From an uncultured Bacteroidales bacterium (GTDB lineage: Bacteria; Bacteroidota; Bacteroidia; Bacteroidales; P3): a stretch of 64,000 nucleotides of DNA. The notes beneath the pieces were generated by a model. It made no database searches. It was given only the letters and a program-made list of their open reading frames with translations, and was not told the origin of the DNA. Below are positions 16,813 through 24,155 of the stretch, piece after piece. The stretch is from assembly GCA_947168665.1 (NCBI GenBank), contig CAMVMX010000016.1, forward strand, positions 1 through 64,000. Direction: 5' to 3'. Numbering within the stretch: position 1 is the stretch's first letter; each line of letters begins with the position of its first letter. A program made the position numbers and the translations under genes.

Positions 16813-17109
16813 ATCTTGATATTATTTAAACTTTTCTGCACCCAAATAAATAACGAGGCCCCCTGCTCCCCAACACTACCACAACGCCCCACACCTTTCT
16901 CAACCGTCGGGCCGCCATCCGCGCCATAGACTCCGCCTGGAGAGACCACTTCGCCACCTCACCCGACACGAAGCCTCCTCCCATGACCCTCTCACCATTA
17001 GACCTTTGCCAACTCACACACACCGACATTCTCTAATGCAAAAATACCAAATAAAAGCCTTCCCCCCACCTGTCCGCAAAAAAAGTTTTCAACATGTCGA
17101 AAAAAAACC
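16813..17109. other. Intergenic region with a possible coding remnant
   Basis: This gap holds the divergent control region. About 16849-17037 (+ strand) has an open frame ending in TAA after ...[16 protein letters not shown], with ordinary-looking composition but no start codon or family that I recognise. It could be the 3' remnant of a lost gene or chance. The right end is AT-rich and contains the rubrerythrin promoter. Confidence 0.3.
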
Positions 17110-17117
17110 ATATCTTT
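17086..17117 (+). promoter_or_regulatory. Promoter of reverse rubrerythrin
   Basis: TATCTTTG at 17110-17117 is an exact TAnnTTTG element, with a TTTTC run about 20 nt upstream in the -33 position. The predicted leader before ATG 17164 is about 43 nt. Confidence 0.65.
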
Positions 17118-17163
17118 GCAATCTGATAAAACAAGATTATTAATCCTAAAATACAGATCGAAT

Positions 17164-17706
17164 ATGAGTAAAAAGTTTATCTGCCCCGTATGCGGCTATG
17201 TTTACGAAGGCGACACCATGCCCGATAAATGCCCCATCTGCGGCAAACAAATGCAGGAAGTAAAAGAAGATGTCAAAACATGGGCCTGCGAGCATATCGT
17301 CGGCGTGGCCAAGGACGCCCCCGAAGACATCAAGGCCGACCTCCGCATGAACTTTGAAAGCGAATGCAAAGAAGTGGGCATGTATCTGGCCATGGCCCGT
17401 GTGGCCCACCGCGAGGGCTATCCCGAAGTGGGACTCTACTGGGAGAAAGCCGCCTACGAAGAGGCTGAACACGCCGCCAAATTCGCCGAGCTGCTGGGCG
17501 AAGTGCTGACCGACAGCACTGCCGAGAACCTCCGCGTGCGCATCGAGGCCGAATACGGCGCCACCGCCGGCAAGAACGACCTCGCCAAACGCGCCAAAGC
17601 CCTCAACCTCGACGCCATCCACGACACCGTCCATGAGATGGGTCGCGACGAAGCCCGCCACGGCAAGGCTTTCGAAGGACTCTACAACCGTTATTTCAAG
17701 AAATAA
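17164..17706 (+). CDS. Reverse rubrerythrin (rubredoxin domain at the N-terminus)
   Basis: A 180-residue peroxide-reducing rubrerythrin. Residues 4-40 form a short rubredoxin-type domain, [10 protein letters not shown] ... CPICGKQM. Residues about 55-180 form the di-iron four-helix bundle, with E-x-x-H/E pairs in [30 protein letters not shown] and [14 protein letters not shown]. In the classical protein the rubredoxin domain is at the C-terminus; here it is at the N-terminus, as in clostridial reverse rubrerythrins that reduce H2O2 and O2. ATG 17164 is used because the promoter lies only 47 nt upstream; the in-frame ATG at 17116 lies inside the -7 element. Confidence 0.94.
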   Translation: MSKKFICPVCGYVYEGDTMPDKCPICGKQMQEVKEDVKTWACEHIVGVAKDAPEDIKADLRMNFESECKEVGMYLAMARVAHREGYPEVGLYWEKAAYEEAEHAAKFAELLGEVLTDSTAENLRVRIEAEYGATAGKNDLAKRAKALNLDAIHDTVHEMGRDEARHGKAFEGLYNRYFKK

Positions 17707-17729
17707 CCCAGTCCAGACATTCACACCCT

Positions 17730-17762
17730 GAGCGGGAGGCACTGCGGCCTCCCGCTCTTTTC
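17730..17762 (+). terminator. Intrinsic terminator of rubrerythrin
   Basis: A perfect 11-bp GC-rich stem, GAGCGGGAGGC at 17730-17740 with 17747-17757, a 6-nt loop and a TTTTCTTTT tail. It is a classical Rho-independent terminator 23 nt after the stop codon. Confidence 0.9.
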
Positions 17763-17845
17763 TTTTGCGTCCTCCGCACCCGTCCCCCGCTCCCCCGGCC
17801 GTCGCCGCCGGCCCGTCGCAACTCCCTTCCTTTGGCGGCACTCCA

Positions 17846-17904
17846 CCCCACGCTTCCCGCGCCTTCTCCGCTTATTTAGCGAAGAAGGCGCGGGAAGCGT
17901 GGGG
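17846..17904. repeat. 59-nt near-perfect palindrome
   Basis: The left arm 17846-17867 is perfectly complementary to 17883-17904 over 22 bp, with an inner CGCT/AGCG pair (17869-17872/17878-17881) around a TATTT loop. It lies between the convergent rubrerythrin and C10 protease genes, separate from both of their terminators. No U-run follows on either strand. Confidence 0.8.
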
Positions 17905-18023
17905 CAATCAAATGCCAAAAGAGCGACCCTGGGATGTCAAACGGCCCGGACTGCAGCCACCGCTCAAAGCCGACCCAAGGCACCGCCCACGGCCAGCCCT
18001 GCGCCCCACGGTGGGGTGGGCAC

Positions 18024-18069
18024 AAAAAAGTCTGCCGCCCAAACCCTTGGAAAGGGAAGGACAGCAGAC
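18024..18069 (-). terminator. Intrinsic terminator of the C10 protease gene
   Basis: On the minus strand an 11-bp stem (18069-18059 with 18040-18030, two G-U pairs) is followed directly by six U. It starts 25 nt after the stop codon. Confidence 0.75.
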
Positions 18070-18093
18070 AACAACACATACTTCAATAAACTA

Positions 18094-20100
18094 TCAATAC
18101 TTCTCTATTTTCCTAACAATTAAGCCTGTATGCATTGTCAATTTGACGAAATAGATGCCTGCGGGGAGGGCACTTATGTTGATGGACGTTTGCTGCGAGG
18201 TGGCAACCACACGTCCGCACACATCGGTCAGCTGCACCAGTTGGACACCGGGGGCCGATATGTTCAGTATGTCGGTCGCGGGGTTGGGGTAAAGGGTTAT
18301 GTCCGGCTCGGCCGACTGCCCTATGCCGAGATGGGCACAAGGCCACTCGATGAGGTGCGTGCCGCCATCACGGTAGGCATACGTGACACTGACCAGTGGC
18401 TCGTGATATTGGTTCTTCACATAGTAATTGATATAGCGGTCGGTTCCGCCACCGGGGTGCCACACGGAATAAACGTTGTGGGGCGCCACCAGCACCTGCA
18501 CCGAGTCGCGGCGGCCATGGTCCAGACGCACGGTGCCAAACTGGAAGCCACTGGCCGACTGGAGCGTGAGGCGGGCATCGCCTCCCCACCCCTGGCCGTT
18601 GGTGCTTTCCATCACCACCGTCACGGGGCAGAGCTCGTCGTCGTTGAAATCGGACTGCACCACTTTGACTTTTACCTGCTGCGGTCCCTGGGTGAAGATC
18701 ACCTCAGCTATGCGCTCGCCCTGCGCTGTGTTGGGTTGGGCGATGAGCTTTACCCATCCGGCGTGGGCAAAGTTGTTGTGCCGCACCTCGACCCAAGGCT
18801 GGCTGCAGCTTACGCTCCAAGACTGAGAAGCGGTGTCGTTGGGGGCAAAAAGGAGTGAGTCGTCACCCCCGTTGCGGGGAAAGGTGATAAGCGTGTCGCT
18901 CACGATGGGTTCGCGCACGGGGACGGCACCCATCAGGGCTTGGTTGTAGAGATTGAATGTGTAGGTGACGTTGCCACCCGTACCACCCACGCCGGGGCTG
19001 ATGGAGTCGACGGGGAAATAGCCGTCGCCCACTCCGCTCCAACCAAAATTGAAATGGAGATACTGGCGGGTGTCGTAGCCGTCGCACACAAAGCCATGTC
19101 CTCCCTGCTGCGCCGAACCGGTGTAGACAATGGGGTGGCCCTGGTTGAGCTCGTCAATCAAAGCCTGACGCCAAGTGTCGTTGGTGAAGTTGCCGTCTTT
19201 GGTGATGACATACATGGAGGGGCTGTAGCGGAAATAGTTCTGCAAAGAGTTGTCGATGCTGGCGTAGCCCTCGACACCGACCAGTCCCACGGCGGAACTG
19301 CCGCCGCTGCCCGCAGGATGGTAGTCCATGTCGACTGACACACCGCAGTGGTATATCAACGTGGCCACCGCCGTGCGCTCGGCCTGGGGCGAGCTGATGG
19401 TGGGCTGCGACGGCATGTTCTGCCAGTCGTAGAGGGTGTGGGCAAAGTCGGCCGACTGCTCGCCATAGATGTTGGACACATAGCGGTGGGAACCTACGCC
19501 GAAGGGGGGATGGTTCCAGAACTTCATCATCTGGGCCTGGGCGGTGGCGGCGCAACCGGTGGCGGCGCTGTTGGGGCAAAGCTCATTGTAGGGCTCAATT
19601 TGGTCCCAATTGGTGGAGAGCAGGGGACCCACGACGGCCTCGGCGGGTTGTTTGGCGGCCAGGCCTTGCTCCAGCCGCTGCCATTCGGCGGCATCGGCAG
19701 CGTAGGGCTGCACGTTGTTGGCCCGGACAAAGTCGATTTGCCGCTGGTAGCCTTCAAGCCATTCGGTCAGGGGTTGCGGCATGTTGGCGGGGTCTATCCA
19801 GCCCGTTGGCGAATAGCCCAATATAGGGCGGACGGCGTCGTCGGCTGCTACCAGCACATAGCCTCCCGCCGGGTTAGTGAAGAGGTATATCCCGCTGAAG
19901 GGCCAGTGGGTACTGGCATCGACCAGGGTGTCAGCCTGCTTGGCCGAGAACGAGGTGCGCCAGAAGTGCTGCGCTACCGTGGCGGCCCGGCGGGGGGTCA
20001 CCGGCGAGGCGGCTACGGGCTGTAGAGCCATTATTGACGCCACCAGCAGGGGTAAGATGTACCATTTTTTGTTCATAGATTGTCGACGTTTGGTTTTCAT
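18094..20100 (-). CDS. C10 family (streptopain-like) cysteine protease, T9SS substrate
   Basis: A 668-residue secreted cysteine protease. The signal peptide ends near VAASP; ATG 20076 (MNKKWYIL) is an equally good start. Residues about 30-155 are the Spi-like inhibitory propeptide of C10 peptidases. The mature domain follows, with Cys183 in AATGCAATA, His335 in GGHGFVCDGYD and the NFGWSG motif near residue 351. A BACON-like beta sandwich follows at about 410-490 (WSVSCSQPWVEVR ... VIFTQGPQQVKVKVVQ). A type A sorting domain (LYPNPATDILNIS ... KIEKY) ends the protein. The family includes SpeB and interpain A, which degrade host proteins. The gene is flanked by its own intrinsic terminator. Confidence 0.93.
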   Translation of the reverse strand: MKTKRRQSMNKKWYILPLLVASIMALQPVAASPVTPRRAATVAQHFWRTSFSAKQADTLVDASTHWPFSGIYLFTNPAGGYVLVAADDAVRPILGYSPTGWIDPANMPQPLTEWLEGYQRQIDFVRANNVQPYAADAAEWQRLEQGLAAKQPAEAVVGPLLSTNWDQIEPYNELCPNSAATGCAATAQAQMMKFWNHPPFGVGSHRYVSNIYGEQSADFAHTLYDWQNMPSQPTISSPQAERTAVATLIYHCGVSVDMDYHPAGSGGSSAVGLVGVEGYASIDNSLQNYFRYSPSMYVITKDGNFTNDTWRQALIDELNQGHPIVYTGSAQQGGHGFVCDGYDTRQYLHFNFGWSGVGDGYFPVDSISPGVGGTGGNVTYTFNLYNQALMGAVPVREPIVSDTLITFPRNGGDDSLLFAPNDTASQSWSVSCSQPWVEVRHNNFAHAGWVKLIAQPNTAQGERIAEVIFTQGPQQVKVKVVQSDFNDDELCPVTVVMESTNGQGWGGDARLTLQSASGFQFGTVRLDHGRRDSVQVLVAPHNVYSVWHPGGGTDRYINYYVKNQYHEPLVSVTYAYRDGGTHLIEWPCAHLGIGQSAEPDITLYPNPATDILNISAPGVQLVQLTDVCGRVVATSQQTSINISALPAGIYFVKLTMHTGLIVRKIEKY

Positions 20101-20314
20101 GAAGTGATTGGGGTTGAGGCCGAGTGGCTGCAGGGAGCTGTCGGGTGGACAGGCGCCGAGCGAAGGGGATGCCGCTGCGCGGGAGGAAAGGTCGGGAGGG
20201 CAGCATCCATGGCCACGGGGCCGGAAAGGGGGTTGAGGTTTAGAGAAAGGGCTGCGGCACGTTGTTGTTTGTCTCGTCGCACCACAGCCCTTCCGTCTTC
20301 AGTCAGCGGTGGGT
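20101..20314. other. Intergenic region
   Basis: I see no gene or clear regulatory site here. The C10 protease promoter must lie here or further upstream, but no TAnnTTTG element is evident on the minus strand. Confidence 0.3.
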
Positions 20315-21226
20315 TTATTTCCCTAATCGGACAGTGAATTGTTTGCTTTGCACTTGGTTGAAGGTCAGTTGACCACCGGCAGTACCCCCACCCGATACGT
20401 CGAAGTTGAATTCAGTGGTTATGGTATTAGTAGCCTCGTCGTAGGTGAATGGCAGGGGTACATTCCGGATGATGAAATTGCCCCGGTGGTTTGTGCTGTC
20501 ATATTCCCAATTGTACATGACACGCTGGGGGTCGGCGGTCTGGCCCAACACGGTCACTGTGATGTCCAGCGAACCGGTGTGGTCGTTATTGAAGGTAAGG
20601 GTGTAAACTAATGTCATGGGGAGTTCGCCCAGCTCGCCGGCGGGATAGACGGTTTCCTCGGTGGCACGCCAGGTGGTGTTGGCCGGGAATTCATCGGTGA
20701 TCTCGCCAGGGGTCACACCGCCTGTGGTGTCGGTCTCGCCACCGCCGGGGTTCTCGCCACGGGGATAGAAGACAGTGACTCCACCCAACCCTGCGTCGGA
20801 GCCTTCCACTCCCACATTGAGGGTGGCGGTGATGGTGTTGGCAGCCGAGTCGTAAACAATTGGGGACATTCCTACTTCTCCGGCATTGAGCATTCCGTCA
20901 TGGCCATCGAAAGTGTAGGTGAAGGGGACGTTGACGCCATTCTGGGGGGCACCACCAACAACGAGTTCGAGAAACAGCTCGCCCACAGAGTCGTTGATGA
21001 AATCGAGACTCCAGGTAAGGGTGGCCGGGTAGGTGACTCCGTTTTGGGTGTACTGGTCGTTGTACACGCCTACCCATGCCGTGCCGGCAAGGGAAACGGT
21101 CTCAGTGGTTGTACCAGGTTCTTCAGGGGTTACAGGGTCGACAACGGGATCCTTTTTGCAGCCCACTAAACCTATTGTGGCGAGAGCCACAAAGGTCAAT
21201 AACACTTGTTTACAGGTTTTTTTCAT
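20315..21226 (-). CDS. Lipoprotein with two lipocalin-like repeats
   Basis: A 303-residue lipoprotein with lipobox IGLVGC (Cys23) followed by a Lys/Asp then Pro/Glu/Thr linker. Two homologous halves follow, about residues 45-160 and 180-300. Each opens with (G/N)-T-x-W, holds alternating beta strands with (D/T)-x-(I/F)-(N)-(D/N)-D-x-x-G, and closes with P-(F)-T-Y-D...A-x-N-T-I-T. This pattern is typical of calycin/lipocalin-like repeats in Bacteroidota lipoproteins. A periplasmic or surface binding role is inferred; no ligand can be named. Confidence 0.75.
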   Translation of the reverse strand: MKKTCKQVLLTFVALATIGLVGCKKDPVVDPVTPEEPGTTTETVSLAGTAWVGVYNDQYTQNGVTYPATLTWSLDFINDSVGELFLELVVGGAPQNGVNVPFTYTFDGHDGMLNAGEVGMSPIVYDSAANTITATLNVGVEGSDAGLGGVTVFYPRGENPGGGETDTTGGVTPGEITDEFPANTTWRATEETVYPAGELGELPMTLVYTLTFNNDHTGSLDITVTVLGQTADPQRVMYNWEYDSTNHRGNFIIRNVPLPFTYDEATNTITTEFNFDVSGGGTAGGQLTFNQVQSKQFTVRLGK

Positions 21227-21427
21227 GTTATAGTATTTTATAGTTAATAATAATGTTGTTTTCTCAACAAGTCGTTTCCAGGCTTCGTTTCTCTATTGGG
21301 TGCAAGAATTAGATAAAAATATCGTTGCAGTAAAAATTTGGCACTTTTTTTGAGGGCAAAGCGGCGGGAGGACTATGGGGGCAGCGGGGTGTGCGGACGG
21401 AAAGTCCCGGGAATGGGCACAGGGAAA

Positions 21428-21460
21428 CAAAAAATGTGCGGCCGATAAGGACCGCACATT
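21428..21460 (-). terminator. Intrinsic terminator of the hisS operon
   Basis: On the minus strand a stem AATGTGCGG with CCGCACATT is followed by a U-run (the A-run at 21428-21434 on the + strand). It lies about 30 nt after the stop of the gene at 21492. The rest of 21227-21427 holds no gene. Confidence 0.7.
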
Positions 21461-21491
21461 ATATTGTTTTGACAAAGCAAACCCGGAGGGT

Positions 21492-22445
21492 TTATTTCTT
21501 GATGTAGGAGAGGAAATCGAGGTCGATGCTCAAGGCCAGGAAAGGCTTGAGGAGCCAGGACTTTGCGGTGACGTCGTCGATGGTTTCGGATTTCAGAATG
21601 GAGCCTTCGTCGTACCCGGACACCAGCACGTTGTACTCGGCGATGTTTACTCCCACAGTGAAATAGAAGAAGTCGACAAAACGGAACGAGGGGCCGACGT
21701 AGAAGTTCTTGAAGAGGTTGCTCCCGCCGAACCCTACATAGATGCCAATGTCGTAGGCGAAATCCTGATCGAATTTGCGGAATTCGGGGGTTTTGAGATT
21801 CTCGCCGATTTTGACCGATTTGTGGTCTTTGTTGAAATACTTGGTCAAGTCCCAAAGCATGACGGAGGCCCCGGTGACGAAGTCGAACTCAATGTTGCCG
21901 GCATTGCGGTTGCGGAGCACTTTGTTGTATGTGCCGGCTTCCTCGGCGGGCTGCAGACGGACCTCCCAGTTGGGGGTGCGGTAGAAACGCATGGCAATGC
22001 CCTGGATGGCTCGCACCTTCTTCTTGCGGTTGGTGGCCTCGGCCACCCTGGCTTCGGCGTCTTTAGCCCGTTGCATGAGGTATTTGTTGGCCTCTTCCTT
22101 GCGCACATTCTCTAACTCGGCTTCGCGCACCAGTCGGTTCAGCGAGTCGACCAGATAGCGGTAGTGGTCGCGGTCGGCCTCAATCTTGGTCTGGTCGACA
22201 CCCGACTTGGTGAAAATCTCTTTGTAGAACTTTTCTTTCTCTGTCATCAAGGCCTCGCGTTCTTGCACATGGCGCAGCATGGCACTATCCACCACCCGCA
22301 GCACCACAGTGTCCGTATGGTGCATCACCAGGGTGTCCGTGCGGAGGAGATACACGGTGTCGAGCTGGCGGATGGTGTCCTGCGCGTGCATCGCGCCGCC
22401 AAGCGCGACGGACAGCAAGACCAAAAGAAGAAGTTTATGTTTCAT
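21492..22445 (-). CDS. Exported coiled-coil protein with C-terminal beta-barrel-like region
   Basis: A 317-residue protein of unknown function. The signal peptide is residues 1-21 (AMHAQ). Residues about 60-150 are a charged heptad-rich coiled coil (EREALMTEKEKFYKEIF, VREAELENVRKEEANKYL). The C-terminal 150 residues alternate aromatic and polar residues (FDFVTGASVMLWD, IGIYVGFGGSNLF, FYFTVGVNIAEYNV), as in small outer-membrane barrels. The start is 20 nt after hisS, so it is probably co-transcribed, and a terminator follows. Confidence 0.7.
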   Translation of the reverse strand: MKHKLLLLVLLSVALGGAMHAQDTIRQLDTVYLLRTDTLVMHHTDTVVLRVVDSAMLRHVQEREALMTEKEKFYKEIFTKSGVDQTKIEADRDHYRYLVDSLNRLVREAELENVRKEEANKYLMQRAKDAEARVAEATNRKKKVRAIQGIAMRFYRTPNWEVRLQPAEEAGTYNKVLRNRNAGNIEFDFVTGASVMLWDLTKYFNKDHKSVKIGENLKTPEFRKFDQDFAYDIGIYVGFGGSNLFKNFYVGPSFRFVDFFYFTVGVNIAEYNVLVSGYDEGSILKSETIDDVTAKSWLLKPFLALSIDLDFLSYIKK

Positions 22446-22465
22446 GGCTCAGGTGGATTTGTAAG

Positions 22466-23812
22466 CTAAGCTTTCAGTGCCGCCACCGCCTGGTCGAGGG
22501 TCAGGGTGCTTTGTGAGCCGGTGGACATGTCTTTGACGGTGAGAGTTTGCGAGGCAATCTCGTTTTCGCCCACAAAGATAACGAATGGTACGTGACAACG
22601 GTTGGCATAGTCCATCTGCTTCTTCATCTTGGCGGCATCGGGGTAGATGAGGGTGCTGACGCCTTCGGCACGGAGCCGTGCGGCACAGCCGATGGCGTAA
22701 GGCAGACTGTCGGCCCCGAAGTTGATGAACAACACCCGTGCCGGTTGGCCCAGGTCGGCGGGGAACTTGTCAAGCTCGGTCAGCACGTCGTAGATACGGT
22801 CGGCCCCAAACGAGATGCCCACTCCAGAGACATCGGGCATACCGAAAATGCCCGTCAGGTTGTCGTAGCGGCCTCCGCCACAGATGCTGCCAATGCTCAC
22901 ATTGTGAGCCTTCACCTCGAAGATGGCACCGGTGTAGTAGTTCAGGCCGCGGGCCAAAGTCAGATCCAGTTCGACTTGATTGCGGGGTTGCACCTGGTTG
23001 ATGTAGCCGAAGAGTTCTTTCAGTTCGTCAACGCCTTTGGTTCCCACCTCGTTGCCGACAAAAAGCCGGGTCAGTTGTTCTAATTTTTCGTCAGCCGTCC
23101 CGTTCAATGCAAAGACGGGGTCGAGGGCAGTGATCTGCTCTTCGGTGAGACCGCGCTCGCGCAACTCGTTGCGCACGTTGTCCAAGCCTATTTTGTCCAG
23201 TTTGTCAATGGCCACGGTGATGTCCACCAACTTGTCCGGAGCTCCGATATGTTCGGCTATGCCGGCCAAGACTTTGCGGTTGTTGATTTTCACGGTGACC
23301 TCTACATTCAACCGCTGGAACACGGCATCAATCATCTGCACCAACTCCAGTTCGTTGAGCAACGAGGCGCTGCCAATCATGTCGGCATCGCACTGGTAGA
23401 ACTCACGATAGCGGCCTTTCTGCGGACGGTCGGCGCGCCATACGGGCTGCAACTGATAGCGCCGGAAAGGGAAAGTGAGTTGGTCGCGGTGCTGGACGAC
23501 AAAGCGGGCGAAAGGAACTGTCAAATCGTAGCGCAACCCTCTCTCGCAGATGCGTGGCGCCACCTTGTGGTAGTCCTGCGAGAAATCAACCCCTTCCATG
23601 AAATTGCCTGAGTTGAGGACTTTGAAAAGGAGCTTGTCGCCCTCCTCGCCATACTTGCCCATAAGGGTGGAGAGATTTTCGAGCGAGGGGGTCTCGATGG
23701 GTTCGAAAGCGAAAGCCTTGAAGACTTCGCGGATAGTGTCAAAGATATAGTTGCGACGAGCCATCTCGGCAGGCAGGAAGTCGCGAGTGCCTTTAGGAAT
23801 GCTACACTTCAT
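22466..23812 (-). CDS. hisS: Histidyl-tRNA synthetase
   Basis: A 448-residue class II aminoacyl-tRNA synthetase that charges tRNA-His. Visible signatures: the N-terminal PKGTRDFLP, motif 2 ([16 protein letters not shown]) and the His-specific loop [15 protein letters not shown]. The motif 3-like [10 protein letters not shown] and the C-terminal anticodon-binding domain (about 350-448) follow. Length and motif order are normal. It is the first gene of a two-gene unit. Confidence 0.97.
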   Translation of the reverse strand: MKCSIPKGTRDFLPAEMARRNYIFDTIREVFKAFAFEPIETPSLENLSTLMGKYGEEGDKLLFKVLNSGNFMEGVDFSQDYHKVAPRICERGLRYDLTVPFARFVVQHRDQLTFPFRRYQLQPVWRADRPQKGRYREFYQCDADMIGSASLLNELELVQMIDAVFQRLNVEVTVKINNRKVLAGIAEHIGAPDKLVDITVAIDKLDKIGLDNVRNELRERGLTEEQITALDPVFALNGTADEKLEQLTRLFVGNEVGTKGVDELKELFGYINQVQPRNQVELDLTLARGLNYYTGAIFEVKAHNVSIGSICGGGRYDNLTGIFGMPDVSGVGISFGADRIYDVLTELDKFPADLGQPARVLFINFGADSLPYAIGCAARLRAEGVSTLIYPDAAKMKKQMDYANRCHVPFVIFVGENEIASQTLTVKDMSTGSQSTLTLDQAVAALKA

Positions 23813-23932
23813 TGCGGTACGCTTATTTTATGATTGTTTATTATAACCCATCAGCAGGTTTTTTATTGTGCGGCAGTAAAAAAAAGTTTTGAATGTGTGG
23901 ATGTGAGAGCCGTTGGCACCATTATGAAAGAT

Positions 23933-23959
23933 GGCGGGCGGCCCGAAGGGCCGCCCGCC
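23933..23959 (-). terminator. GC-rich hairpin after the first giant adhesin
   Basis: A perfect 12-bp stem GGCGGGCGGCCC with a 3-nt loop (23933-23944/23948-23959), 26 nt beyond the true stop codon at 23985. No U-run. The same hairpin follows the second giant gene at 32527-32551, so it is part of the shared 3' segment. Confidence 0.55.
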
Positions 23960-23984
23960 ATCGCTATGTTCAGGCTTGGAAAGC

Positions 23985-24126
23985 TTAGCGTACAATCAGT
24001 TTGCGGACCATGTTGACATTGTCGGCAGTGATGCGGACGAAGTAGGCGCCCTGTGCCAGACGGTCAACATCCATCGTCTTGGTGCAGTCGGTGCTGCATT
24101 CGAGGGTCTCGGAGGCTGCGTTTTTT
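23985..24126 (-). pseudogene. Detached end of the T9SS sorting domain of the first giant adhesin
   Basis: Read on the minus strand this segment continues the sorting domain: AASETLECSTDC, then MDVDRLAQGAYFVRIT and finally RKLIVR with stop TAA at 23987-23985. It is in the same frame as the upstream gene and is cut off only by the TAG inside the adapter. It is not a separate gene; it belongs to 24150-32012. Confidence 0.9.
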
Positions 24127-24155
24127 AATGATACGGCGACCACCGAGATCTACAC
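24121..24155 (+). other. Illumina P5 adapter contamination, copy 1
   Basis: 24127-24155 matches all 29 nt of the Illumina P5 flow-cell adapter (begins AATGATACGGCG, ends GATCTACAC). Six T precede it; on the minus strand this is the adapter complement followed by A's, the usual pattern of read-through past the end of a short insert. The minus-strand GTG-TAG within it creates the false stop of the adhesin gene. Confidence 0.97.

Noticed and set aside
16826..17029. A 67-residue minus-strand ORF
   Set aside because: No similarity or convincing initiation context, and it overlaps the divergent control region.
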